Source: Candidatus Borrarchaeum weybense
GTDB lineage: Archaea; Asgardarchaeota; Sifarchaeia; Borrarchaeales; Borrarchaeaceae
NCBI GenBank assembly: GCA_019057385.1
Contig: JAHQJS010000007.1
Location: 372,001-436,000 of the forward strand
Direction of reading: 5' to 3'
Length of the DNA: 64,000 nt
Position 1 is the stretch's first letter; each line of letters begins with the position of its first letter. Shown one piece after another: positions 48,474 through 58,803 of the stretch. A program made the position numbers and the translations under genes. Below the pieces are notes generated by a model. That model saw only the letters and a list, made by a program, of their open reading frames with translations, did not search any database and was not told the origin of the DNA.

Positions 48474-49001
48474 ATGACATTCGGAGTAATACGCTTTTTT
48501 AAAAGAAATAAAAATGATCTTAAAATGCTAAAGACTTTTTATAACTCTTTAGAGGAAGAAAAAACAACATTTTTATCATCCTGGAACACAATCACGAGCG
48601 CTAAATTCATGTTAATAAGTGAATATGAAGGAAACATTGTCGCTATTTCTGGTGTAACTCACAAAGATAATAGTTTTAGTTGTGTAAAAAAACAATATCA
48701 GGGACGTGGAATTGGAAAAAGTTTGGCTGCAAGGAAACTTAAGTACTGCAAGAAAATTGGAGTTAAAAAGATTAGAGCTGCAAGTTTCAATCCAATTTCT
48801 CAACACCTAGCGGAAAAAACCGGATATAAGGAACTTTTGCGTATAGATAAAACCGTGTATTATGAACTTCCTCTTTTGAAAGTTTCAAAAATAACATTAC
48901 CTATACGGCGTATTGGATATTTGCTATTTGGCTTTTGGATGAATCTTAGGTTAGCAGTAGCGAAAAAAACATTTAAAGGAATCGATTTTTTAAAAGGGTA
49001 G
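48474..49001 (+). CDS. GNAT family N-acetyltransferase
   Basis: KKQYQGRGIGKSLAARKLKYCKKIGVKKIRAASFNPISQHLAEKTGY. Confidence 0.75.
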   Translation: MTFGVIRFFKRNKNDLKMLKTFYNSLEEEKTTFLSSWNTITSAKFMLISEYEGNIVAISGVTHKDNSFSCVKKQYQGRGIGKSLAARKLKYCKKIGVKKIRAASFNPISQHLAEKTGYKELLRIDKTVYYELPLLKVSKITLPIRRIGYLLFGFWMNLRLAVAKKTFKGIDFLKG

Positions 49002-49045
49002 CCATTGAAACAATATTCTGAAAATACTTTTTCCAATAGTTCTAG

Positions 49046-50542
49046 CTAGTTTTCTCTAAGATATTTAATCGTAAGCTTATATTTGTGATTTCTATTTGGT
49101 GTATTCACTCGAAAGTCTCCATTAATATTACGGATTTTACAATGATATCGGAAATTCCACCATCGCGCAATTTCCTTCGGCAAGGTAACCCAAGCATCTT
49201 CTTTTTTGGAAAGATATGCTAAATACTCACTATACACTTCATACCCTTCTTTATTTCCAGAAAAATGATTGTCTGGGTGCGTGTTTAAACTAGTTAGGCC
49301 ACCTACCTTCTCTATCCAGTCTGTTTTTCTTTTCCAAATTTTAAGAATCTGAGTTCGCGGTGTCTTGAGAAAACGAAAAAGCGCATCCTGCGGAATCGTT
49401 AAGGGTAATGTGATAAGCCCATTGGAAAAATATGGAAAAATAGAGCAGGATCCATTTCTAGGGGCAGTTTGTGATAATATTTCCGTGTCAGGGATGGACA
49501 TATCATAGTCAACATATTTTGCTACGATCTTCATTAATTTTGTACTTCTTAAATGACTCGGAGACCTAAATCCTTCAATTCTTACCGAAGGAATGAAGTT
49601 TTTAAAACGGCTTATCCCGTAGCTGATTCTTCTATCGATCTCTTTGGGCTTTAAGAAGGCTAATTTACCATCGTGATTATAGCCATGAAGACAAATTTCA
49701 TGTCCTCTCCTAAGAATCCATTCTAGAAAAGTAGGGGTTAACCGATAGCCCTTCGATAAAAAATACCACGAAGATTTCATTCCGAAGGCTCTTTCAAGTT
49801 TAGAGAGAAAAGATACATTTTTCACACCCGAGTAAGTATCAACATCATGTACTAGACAGGCGGCAAATTTCCGTTTAAAAGGCCAGAAATCCAGATAAGC
49901 TAGTTCTTTCTCAGTAACTAATTGAATACACTTTAGAAATAAATAGCGGATTAATTCAACATGTTGAACTATAGGCCATGGAGGAAACTTAATAGCGGAA
50001 TGACGTCTTTGTAGGAGGCCTGGAATTCTTATCCTTATGAAGGCCGGTAAAAGATGATACCTAAAAGGGATCTTGGCATACAGCGGAATTTTTGGAATAA
50101 AGTAATTTTCATACAAGTGATAATTTACTAGAAATTCCGGATCAATATTGAAAAGAATATTATTTTCTTTATCCCGAAGAATAAATGGGATCTTAGATCC
50201 CTCTTCATTGTACAAATAACACAATATCTCATCATCCCAATAATTTTCGAATGACGCAAAAGTGGGCAGCATTACAGAGCTTTCCCTAGGATTTGACCAG
50301 GATGGAACTAACTCTTTTTCCAATTTTATAAAGAATATTTGACTTCCTGGCTCGATCTTGTGTTCAACCGTGGGAAAAGGGTTGACGAAAATTGCTGGAG
50401 AGTTTTTATATTTTTTCAGGTTTTTCTTGTTTTGAATAACAATGTTACAAAGGTGTTCCATCGGTATTTTCCAAAACTCTACTAAAGATTTGCACGCTTC
50501 AATTACTTTCATTTTCTCAAACTGAAGATCCATTATTTTCAA
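49046..50542 (-). CDS. Polysaccharide deacetylase-like (NodB-fold) protein
   Basis: AACLVHDVDTYSGVKN...SSWYFLSKGYRL...GHEICLHGYNHDGKLAF...GFRSPSHLRS. Confidence 0.78.
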   Translation of the reverse strand: MKIMDLQFEKMKVIEACKSLVEFWKIPMEHLCNIVIQNKKNLKKYKNSPAIFVNPFPTVEHKIEPGSQIFFIKLEKELVPSWSNPRESSVMLPTFASFENYWDDEILCYLYNEEGSKIPFILRDKENNILFNIDPEFLVNYHLYENYFIPKIPLYAKIPFRYHLLPAFIRIRIPGLLQRRHSAIKFPPWPIVQHVELIRYLFLKCIQLVTEKELAYLDFWPFKRKFAACLVHDVDTYSGVKNVSFLSKLERAFGMKSSWYFLSKGYRLTPTFLEWILRRGHEICLHGYNHDGKLAFLKPKEIDRRISYGISRFKNFIPSVRIEGFRSPSHLRSTKLMKIVAKYVDYDMSIPDTEILSQTAPRNGSCSIFPYFSNGLITLPLTIPQDALFRFLKTPRTQILKIWKRKTDWIEKVGGLTSLNTHPDNHFSGNKEGYEVYSEYLAYLSKKEDAWVTLPKEIARWWNFRYHCKIRNINGDFRVNTPNRNHKYKLTIKYLREN

Positions 50543-50878
50543 CCAGTTTCATTGAATACAAAGTTACTTTTTCGGTTTCGATTTCAGAAAATCTCTTTAT
50601 ATAAATATTGTAGATCCTTTATTAGATGAGGAGTGTCATATGAATAATTCTGGACAGTAGACACAGGTTTTCCCCAAAAGAAGTTCATGGAATCCTGAAA
50701 CTGATAAATAATAGAATCTATAAGGAGTCAAAAAGAGACCTTAAAACAAGCCAATCCAGATTATTAGACTCAACGACACTAAACAAATGACGTCTTCGCG
50801 AACTGCGAAATGAAACGAACCCGCAAAGTAGTTCCTAAGTTCCTCCTCGAAGAAGTCGCCATCTTATTTGTGTCTATA

Positions 50879-51586
50879 TTATTTATGAAACTTTAGCTTG
50901 AATAATTCAATAAAATTTTTCAAAATCGATCTAACTATGTATAATGGATGCCTTGCAATTTCTTCCTCGATATGATTGAGTGGAATCTCATAAAATTTTA
51001 AAGACTTCGCGTTTAATAAACAAACTAATTCGACTTCTATAAAGGGTCCTTTTGCTGTTGTAAGTTTAACCAGTTTTTTTCCTACAGGCGTTCTAAATGC
51101 CTTTAGACAATTTACATCATTATAATGCATGTCAAAAAGAGTATTCACGAATTTTGTGTGGACTCTAGAAATCAAATTGCGAATGGAAGGGCGGCTAACT
51201 TTACTTTTTTGATGATATCGTACACCAAGAATGACTGTAAATTTATTGAGAAGTCTATAGGCGCGTTCAATAAAATTGAGACTAAAGGCAAGATCTACAG
51301 GATGAACAGTGACCATATCATAGTTAGCTCGAAGTATTCCGTAGCGATAGGCTTCTCCATAGGATGGAGTCGGCAAAAAGAACGCTTTTAAGTTCGGATA
51401 TTCAGTTTCTAATTCTTTTGCTATGACTGCAGTTCTATCAGTACTTCCATTTTCAACTAATATGATTTCAAAATTACACCCAAGTAATTTCGCAAGATAT
51501 TCATGAATTGTTTTAATATTTAAACGAAGATTGTTCTCCTCATTATGCGCAGGGATAACAATACTTACATTTTGTATCTTATACAT
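50879..51586 (-). CDS. Family 2 glycosyltransferase
   Basis: VSIVIPAHNEENNLRLNIKTIHEYL...VENGSTDRTAVIAKEL. Confidence 0.92.
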   Translation of the reverse strand: MYKIQNVSIVIPAHNEENNLRLNIKTIHEYLAKLLGCNFEIILVENGSTDRTAVIAKELETEYPNLKAFFLPTPSYGEAYRYGILRANYDMVTVHPVDLAFSLNFIERAYRLLNKFTVILGVRYHQKSKVSRPSIRNLISRVHTKFVNTLFDMHYNDVNCLKAFRTPVGKKLVKLTTAKGPFIEVELVCLLNAKSLKFYEIPLNHIEEEIARHPLYIVRSILKNFIELFKLKFHK

Positions 51587-51700
51587 TAGCAGTGCCCTAG
51601 CCTAATGAAATTTGGATTGGTTTTAGTAAGTTAATTACATATAAATTTAATTATCTATTGGCTTAAGTTCTATGCAATCCTGCTAGGTGTAATGTCTATA

Positions 51701-51847
51701 TTATTCCCCCAAACTGACCGTCTTTTTCTCTGTTATGGAAGTATATGCTGCTTCAATAATCCTGATAACTTGTAAGCCAATGTTTCCATTAGTCATCGGC
51801 TGCTTTCTTTTTTCGACGCATTCTAAGAAATTGGGAGAAACTTTACA
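51701..51847 (-). pseudogene. C-terminal remnant of a Gfo/Idh/MocA oxidoreductase
   Basis: Reverse strand reads VSPNFLECVEKRKQPMTNGNIGLQVIRIIEAAYTSITEKKTVSLGE*. Confidence 0.65.
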
Positions 51848-51863
51848 CTATATGATCTAAAGC

Positions 51864-52250
51864 TCACCCTTCAAGTATTTTTTTGCCATATGCAACAAAT
51901 ATACTGACATTGGCATATTCATCTCCACAGCAGGACGGAGAACAGCAGTTTTCACCTACACAATCAACCATCACGTTTTTGAGCCCTGCTTCATCAAACC
52001 AACGTTTGACATCATCTCTCTTGAACCCCATCCAGCGATCATAGTGTTCTTTTTTCAGGAATTCGAAATTATGGGCATCTAGATCTGTGATTACTAACAT
52101 GCCACTAGGCTTTAAGATTCTCACTAATTCCTTAATTACAACTGATGGGCGCTCTACATGGTGCAGAAACATATTTGCAAACGCATAGTCAACAATTTCA
52201 GCTTCAATAGGAAGTTTTTCAGCATCTCCTCTGCAATAAGCAATTTTTTC
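51864..52250 (-). pseudogene. 5'-truncated copy of the methyltransferase at 54625-55254
   Basis: AEKLPIE..VDY.FANMFLHHVE...VGENCCSPSCCGDEYANVSIFVA shared; SAM motif I half missing. Confidence 0.8.
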
Positions 52251-52362
52251 CTTTAATAAATAATAAGCCAAACAAAATACCTAAATACCAATTTATTTTG
52301 TCCAAAGATCTTAACATCATACAAAATACCTGTGATTTGAATATGAATTATAAGATAAATAA

Positions 52363-52896
52363 TTATAAGTCGTGTTCCCAAAGGCGTGGTACAATCTTTC
52401 GAAGAAAGTATTTATCGCCAAATAAAAAGATAAGCGCTATGAACCATTGATCTAAAAAGTTTAAGGATGGCCAAAAAATATCATTTATTAATATGCTGCA
52501 AAGTGTCAGAAACGTTACAAGAGCAAATCTGTAGGTAAAAAAAGAGGGTTCTTTCAGTAGTAAAGAAGGAAAGTCTTTCCACATCGCCTTATTATTGGTA
52601 TTTGGTGTTTCTGTGAATAAGTTTCGCAGGAAGGATATAACTGAAACTATTAGAAATAAACAGCCTGCTATATCTAAACTTAGAGCATATGTAGCAATTG
52701 TAGGTGGTTGACCACTAAGTGCATGCAGCCAAACTTCAGTCCAAATACCCAGAAAGGTGGTATTTAGATCCAAATCTAAAGAAAACATATATTTGAAAAA
52801 AATAGAAGGGATTAAAAACACTGTAGGAAGAGAAAGAAGAATCACGAGAAGCGAAAGTCCTTTAGCTAGATAGTCTTCTTTTATCACAAGTTTCAA
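52363..52896 (-). CDS. Polytopic membrane protein of unknown function
   Basis: Several hydrophobic segments; start overlaps the stop of the upstream gene by 4 nt. Confidence 0.6.
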   Translation of the reverse strand: MKLVIKEDYLAKGLSLLVILLSLPTVFLIPSIFFKYMFSLDLDLNTTFLGIWTEVWLHALSGQPPTIATYALSLDIAGCLFLIVSVISFLRNLFTETPNTNNKAMWKDFPSLLLKEPSFFTYRFALVTFLTLCSILINDIFWPSLNFLDQWFIALIFLFGDKYFLRKIVPRLWEHDL

Positions 52897-54461
52897 GCTC
52901 CTATGTATAAATATATAGCTGTATACGAATTTTTAGGATAAATTCTAGGTGCTCTGTGAAATTCTTCGAGCAGTTGACAGTCTTCTTCTAAAATATAATG
53001 CCATTTTATTACAGTATAAGTAACTAATATCGTTTTTTCGGTGGCTACTAAGTCATTTACAAGAGACTCAAAATGGGGTGCATCAATGATCTCATATTCA
53101 GGTGCAAGGAATTCGAAGTGCATTCTCTCTTCTCTGACTATTACAACAACATCTTCTGGAGAATAGTTTGTCTGCACATACTCAACCACTTGAGTAAATG
53201 GAGAAGGAATAGTATGCAGACCATTCACGCTATAGGCGGACTGTACAAACATAGAAATAAGTAAAGGTGAGACTAAAAGGTCTTTTAAAAAAATTCCTCT
53301 TTTCTTAAATCGAGTTGATAGATACTCAAATGGTGTTTTCATTCCCCAAATATACATCAAGAAAAAAGGAACCACGATAGGTAACAGATACCGTGAATAT
53401 ACTGTTGTTATCAAATGAGGAAATACCCAAGCAAAGAATGAGATAAACCAAAGTAATAAAAACTGATTTCTTCTATCAGATATATCACTTTTTAATAGAT
53501 AAAAAAGAAATCCAAGCAGAATAATCGGAAGAGGCAGTATTTTATAAATATCTCCCCAATATCCTAACCCAAAACTATCTCGAAATAACGCATTGTATAT
53601 AGCCCTGTTTTTCTGAATTATTTCAGTCATTGTAGCTCGTTGATCAGGAAAAATGCCATGAGTACGTAATTGTCTTTCATATGATCCGACAAGATTAGAA
53701 TAATACCTAGTCCAACCGCCCGAAAAATACACCGTAGGTAGAAGCCAAAATAGAACAGTAACGCCAAAAATAACCATTACCTTTAAGAATACAATTAATT
53801 CTTTTCTCCAAATCTTGGATCCCTCATTTCCGTCATAATAAATACGTGCTAATGCGATGAAGGGAATTAAAATTCCGATAGCAATATCAGTAGGTCGAAT
53901 TCCCAAATGTAATGCAAAAGCAAATGAACCAAGATAAAATTTCTTTTTGTCATGTATTCCAAGATATAGCCAATAGCTCGCTGTCGACAAGAAAAACACA
54001 TTGCATACATCACTTAAGTCTACAACACTATGAATCTAAACAAGGGGACTTACAATAAAAAGGATTGATGAAAGAGTCGCTAAGTCTTTCCTATCAAAGA
54101 ATTTAATTGTAAGTCGATAAATTGGCAGAATTGTAAGTGTACTTGTGATGGCACTTACCATTGTTAAAGAAAAAATATGGTTTCTTGTAGGTAAATATAT
54201 TAACCATGCAAGAAAAACAAATACGATATACCCAGGCAAGTGAGGACGACCATATGTTGGTCCATAGTCATTTAAAGCCTTGGCAAAGTTTATGGTATCC
54301 CATTCATCTAGAGAAATTGACAAAAATAAGACTCTGCTAATAAAGCAAATTGTTATCAGAATTAATTCTTCAACTGTGATGTATTTTAGCAATTGAGTAT
54401 ACACTTTGTGAAAGAAATTCTGAAGGACTAATTTGTTCTTAGCAAGTTTTATATGATCCAC
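52893..54461 (-). pseudogene. GT-C-like membrane protein interrupted by one in-frame TAG at 54036-54038
   Basis: ORFs 54036-54461 and 52893-53999 are in one frame (offset 39 nt); join reads FIVSPLV*IHSVVDLSDVCNVFFLSTASYW. Confidence 0.8.
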
Positions 54462-54624
54462 TCATTCCACCATGAGTATCAAAATGTAGAGACATTATTC
54501 GTGTTGTTTTATAAAAATATATCTTAATATTCTAAATAAACATTAAAACTAGTAAATCCGCACTTTTTGACTGATTCATTAGAAAAATTGGTTATTAGCA
54601 TTTAATAAGAAATGTATTATTTTC

Positions 54625-55254
54625 TTAGATCACTTTTTTTCCAGATGCCACAAATATGCTGACACTTGCATATTCATCTCCACAACAAGATGGCGCACAG
54701 CAGTTTTCACCTACGCAATCAACCATAATCTCTTTGAGTCCTGCTTTAATGAACCAAAGCTTAACATCTTCTCTCTTAAATCCCATCCAACGATCATATT
54801 GCTCTTTTTTCAAGAATTCGAAATTATGTTCATCAATATCAGTAATTATTAACTTACCATCAGGCTTTAAGATCCTCACCATCTCATTAATTGCAACTGG
54901 TGGGCTCTCTACGTGGTGCAGAAACATATTTGCAAACACATAGTCAACAATTTCATCTTCAATAGGAAGTTTTTCAGCCTCTCCTTTGCGATAATCAATT
55001 TTACCATCACATTGGAATTTCTTCTTTAATTCTTGGAGCATTGCATCCGATTGGTCTATGGCAATTACCTTCAAACCTCTTTGAAGAAGTCCTTCTGTAA
55101 TAAAGCCTGTTCCAACTCCAATATCTGCAGCAAGTTGATCAGGTTGGATGCTTGCCACGGCAAACGCCTTTTCCCTTACTGCCTCAGAAAAGAAAGTTTC
55201 TCGCATCTTGTCCCATTGGGATGCCACATCATCAAAATATTTCTTGCTACTCAT
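54625..55254 (-). CDS. SAM-dependent methyltransferase with Cys-rich C-terminus
   Basis: AADIGVGTGFITEGLLQRGLKVIAIDQSDAML; GENCCAPSCCGDEYASVSIFVASGKK. Confidence 0.85.
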   Translation of the reverse strand: MSSKKYFDDVASQWDKMRETFFSEAVREKAFAVASIQPDQLAADIGVGTGFITEGLLQRGLKVIAIDQSDAMLQELKKKFQCDGKIDYRKGEAEKLPIEDEIVDYVFANMFLHHVESPPVAINEMVRILKPDGKLIITDIDEHNFEFLKKEQYDRWMGFKREDVKLWFIKAGLKEIMVDCVGENCCAPSCCGDEYASVSIFVASGKKVI

Positions 55255-55363
55255 AAGAATTACTCCTTTCTGTGATGTTTGCTCCTTATCTTTATGGCCT
55301 AAAGTTGATTTTCCCTAATATCTTCGCAATTCATTTTTAAAGGTAAATGACACACGTCAATTA

Positions 55364-55990
55364 GTGACTTTGATGGAATTCCTGAAATTAAAGATTAGAC
55401 ATAGAGGATGTTGGTCAAAACTCACTAAGAGTTATCCTACTGTGACAATGAGTGCGATAACCACCCAGCGTGAATCAGATACATGTTCTACAATTCTTCG
55501 GATAACGGGTGAGTCGGTTGAAATTCGGAATTTATTACAAGAACTTCGCAAGCACTCCGACATTGGAGATTTCCAATTGAAAGAAATCAGTAAGGAAGCG
55601 ACAATCCGTCTAGTTTGTTTATGTACCCCTATCATCGATCTAATACAGAAATTTGCATACATTAAACCAGATGGTGTCGCATACCGAAATGGTTTCGAAT
55701 TTTGGGAAGTTATACCCTTTTCTAAGGATTCAGGTAAGGGTTTACTCAAAGAATTAAAATCCCACCACGAGTTTGAAATAATCAAAGTCGGGAAAAGAGA
55801 CATAGAAACTCTAACTGAACGCCAAAAAGAAGTTATTCGAACAGCTTTTGAATTGGGATATTACGATTTCCCTCGAAAAATCACATTAACACAATTAAGT
55901 GAGAAGTTAAATATGTCACCGTCTACGCTAAGTGAAATTCTTAGGACGGTGCATAAAAAAATAGTACCATATGCCCTGGACGTTTTATAG
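55364..55990 (+). CDS. Bat-type HTH-10 transcriptional regulator
   Basis: TERQKEVIRTAFELGYYDFPRKITLTQLSEKLNMSPSTLSEILRTVHKKIV. Confidence 0.85.
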   Translation: MTLMEFLKLKIRHRGCWSKLTKSYPTVTMSAITTQRESDTCSTILRITGESVEIRNLLQELRKHSDIGDFQLKEISKEATIRLVCLCTPIIDLIQKFAYIKPDGVAYRNGFEFWEVIPFSKDSGKGLLKELKSHHEFEIIKVGKRDIETLTERQKEVIRTAFELGYYDFPRKITLTQLSEKLNMSPSTLSEILRTVHKKIVPYALDVL

Positions 55991-56108
55991 AATAATAAAG
56001 TCTCCATCAGAATAATTGTTTATCTAGAGTAACTTGTTATTAATCTATGAACAGTAAGGCAACTAAACTGATAATTTAAAGGTGGATTTCTGTTTTACAA
56101 TTGCTTCG

Positions 56109-56143
56109 TGAACTACCACCCTACAAGTAGGGTGGCTTCCTGA
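56109..56143. repeat. Right-end hairpin of the tnpB element
   Basis: Tnp strand: CAGGAAGCCACCCTACTTGTAGGGTGGTAGTTCAC. Confidence 0.75.
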
Positions 56144-56168
56144 ATCATCCATTCCCCAGCGGGACATG

Positions 56169-57335
56169 TCAACCAGGCTCAACGGGCAGTCCCTGCCCTG
56201 ATGATAATGATGATGATCGTGCTTTTAAATAGTAAGTAGATCGATGTAAAACAGTGATGGCAGAATTATGGTCTCTCGCTAACACCAGTCCACAGTAAGG
56301 ACACCTGTGGATTCGGGTGGCCAGCGTTTTCGGTACCAGTTTTCCACACCGACTACACAGTTGTGTGGTGTGATAGGCACTCACATATTCTACCAGAGTA
56401 CCAGCTTCCTCCGCTTTGTACTCGGTAAAATGCATGAGTTGCCCCCATCCTGCGTCACTAATCGACTTAGCTAGATGATGGTTCTTCGCCATGTTGGTGA
56501 TCCTAAGTTTCTCATACACAATCAGGTCATAACTATCGACCAGTTTCCGACTGAGTTTGTGATGAAAGTCCTTCCGCTGATTGCGTATCTTCCTGTGTAC
56601 CCGTGCCATCTTCCTGTTCTGCTTGTGACGGTTATACGAGCCCTTAACCTTCCTGTCTTTCCTTCGCTGTTCTTTGGCTAATTGCTTCTCCGAGTGTCTC
56701 AACCAACGGGGGTTGTCTATTGTTTCGCCATTATTTAACGTTAACAAACTCTTCAACCCGACATCCACCCCTATCGCCTTCTGTAGCTCTCTTTTCTGAG
56801 ACTCAGGATCAGGATTATGCAGTGCTACTGCAAAACAAGCATACCAGTGGTCGACATCGCGTGTGATGGTGCAGGTCTTGACCTCGCCTTCAGATGGGAT
56901 AGGTCGGTGGAGTACGATGGTAATAGCTCCAATTTTCGAGAGTCGGAGTTTCTTGTTGTGGTAATCGAGGGCGAACCCACTTTGCGGGTAAGTGAAGGAA
57001 TCATACCGGTTTTTGCCTTTAAATCGTGGGTATCCGGCCTTTTCCCCCTTTTTAATGCGCCGAAAAAAGTGCTTGAAGCTCTTATCCAGTCGTCTCAGCA
57101 CGTCTTGCAGTACCTGCGAATGAACCGTTTTTAAAAATGGAGTGGTCTTTTTAGCGTCTTTTAATTGGTTGGCTTGCTCACCATACGTAACTGATTGTTT
57201 CTGAGTTTCCCAGGCATTTTTTCGCTCTGCCAGAGAGTTGTTATACAACAGTCGGCAAGTAGTAAGCCATTGAGTGAGAATAGTTGCCTGTGGTGTGGTG
57301 GGATACAAGCGAAATTTGTACGTACGTTTCATCAC
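56169..57335 (-). mobile_element. tnpB: TnpB, RuvC-like RNA-guided nuclease of IS200/IS605 (IS1341-type) element
   Basis: YKFRLYPTTPQ; RuvC-I AIGVDVGLKSLLTL; RuvC-II VYEKLRI; zinc ribbon CSRCGK..CPYCGL; RuvC-III ARDHNSA. Confidence 0.95.
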
Positions 57336-57442
57336 AGGTCTTCCTCTGTTCCCTTGAGCGTCATATCACTAACGATAGTATCCGCAAACAGCTATTTAAA
57401 CTGGGGGACACTACCGTGAAAGTAAAAACAGCAAAAAAACGC

Positions 57443-57481
57443 AATTCATCCCCCCCAACAAGTTGGGGGGTCTTCTTGCGA
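57443..57481. repeat. Probable left-end hairpin of the tnpB element
   Basis: AATTCATCCCCCCCAACAAGTTGGGGGGTCTTCTTGCG, same family as 28085 and 42030. Confidence 0.65.
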
Positions 57482-58111
57482 AGACATTATAAATTCTTCT
57501 GTCGTGATAAGTTCGCAAGAAATATTTATTAGTTCTTCAATACCCTTTCCGTAGATCCCCGAAATCGCATCTTCAATGACTATCAACCTAAAACCCCGTT
57601 CACTTGCTTCATATATGGATGTTCTAGGGCAATTTGGGAAGTTACAGCCTGTAAAAACCAATGTTGTTATTCCTTTCTTTTGAAGGAAGTCTTCTAACGG
57701 CGTTTTGTAAAACGCTCCCCATCTGGGTTTATATATCACGAATTCGTTAGATGCTAACTCTTGGATTTCTCCACTCAGTAGTCTTTTTGCATCCAATTTA
57801 ACTTCATTAGGCTTTAGTTCTTTGACTAATTCAGCACCTTCAGAATTTGGAGCAACTACTTTTAATCCATCTTCCACTTTCTTTTTTCTACAGATATCAA
57901 CATTAGAACCATCTTCTTTGTAGAGTCTTATTATGTGGATTATTGGTTTACTCTTTTCTCTGAATCGTTTTAGAATTTTAACCATATTAGGAATTACATC
58001 ATCATAGGTTCCTTTAATCTCACAGATCGCATCTTTTAGCGAGAAATCATTTTGTGTATCAATTGTAAGCAATGCACTATTCTCATAATCTGGTTCTGTG
58101 TATTTAGCCAT
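57446..58111 (-). CDS. Isochorismatase family cysteine hydrolase, C-terminus altered by hairpin repeat
   Basis: ALLTIDTQNDFSLKDA...KPRWGAFYKTPLEDFLQKKGITTLVFTGCNFPNCPRTSIYEASERGF. Confidence 0.88.
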   Translation of the reverse strand: MAKYTEPDYENSALLTIDTQNDFSLKDAICEIKGTYDDVIPNMVKILKRFREKSKPIIHIIRLYKEDGSNVDICRKKKVEDGLKVVAPNSEGAELVKELKPNEVKLDAKRLLSGEIQELASNEFVIYKPRWGAFYKTPLEDFLQKKGITTLVFTGCNFPNCPRTSIYEASERGFRLIVIEDAISGIYGKGIEELINISCELITTEEFIMSSQEDPPTCWGG

Positions 58112-58151
58112 AATATAGCCTCTTTTGAACGAAGATTATTATGAACGGCGT

Positions 58152-58676
58152 CTAGAAGATTGTTTTCTTTCTGTATTCGAGATATTCATTTCCGAACTTT
58201 TTTTCCAAATCCTTTTCTTCCATATACTTCCAGATCAGTATTAATGGAATCCATATTACCGCAGAAAGCAAGGTTAAAAAACTCTTTGCCATGAGTGGGA
58301 ATCCAACATGTATGAGCATAATACCAACATACATAGGATTTCTAAATTTAGAATATATTCCGTTAGTGACAAGATAATCTAGTTCTCTGAATCCTCTTTT
58401 TGATTTGGCAGATACTACAAACAGCACTAAGCCTAGTATTCCTATTGCTAGACCCAATGGCACCGCAATATAGTCCGATATGTTTATTCGAATTGGATCG
58501 AAAAAAGACATCAAAAACCATCCAACGTATCCAATGAAAATAATTATTGTTAGTACAATCTCAAACATCTTTGATTGTCCAAGGCTATATCCTTTGTATT
58601 CAAAGAAATGAGATATTGTATGCAAAAGGTATCCAATTAAACACAGTATAAATGCGATTAAGAAAATTTGATTCAT
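58152..58676 (-). CDS. Isoprenylcysteine carboxyl methyltransferase-like/PEMT family membrane protein
   Basis: TNGIYSKFRNPMYVGIMLIHVGF...MEEKDLEKKFGNEYLEYRKK. Confidence 0.8.
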   Translation of the reverse strand: MNQIFLIAFILCLIGYLLHTISHFFEYKGYSLGQSKMFEIVLTIIIFIGYVGWFLMSFFDPIRINISDYIAVPLGLAIGILGLVLFVVSAKSKRGFRELDYLVTNGIYSKFRNPMYVGIMLIHVGFPLMAKSFLTLLSAVIWIPLILIWKYMEEKDLEKKFGNEYLEYRKKTIF

Positions 58677-58803
58677 ATTAACAGAAATAGTTTTCTACAT
58701 ATATATAAGATTATTTGAAAGATTCTGGAGAAATATAATTTCCTTAGAACGGATTAACGTTTAGTGAAAAATTCAGGATCAAAATTAAAAATTATACTGC
58801 TGC

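Noticed and set aside
54036-54038. Pyrrolysine readthrough as the leading explanation of the TAG
   Set aside because: The position looks like a conserved Trp, so nonsense mutation or sequence error is more likely; no pyl gene is visible here
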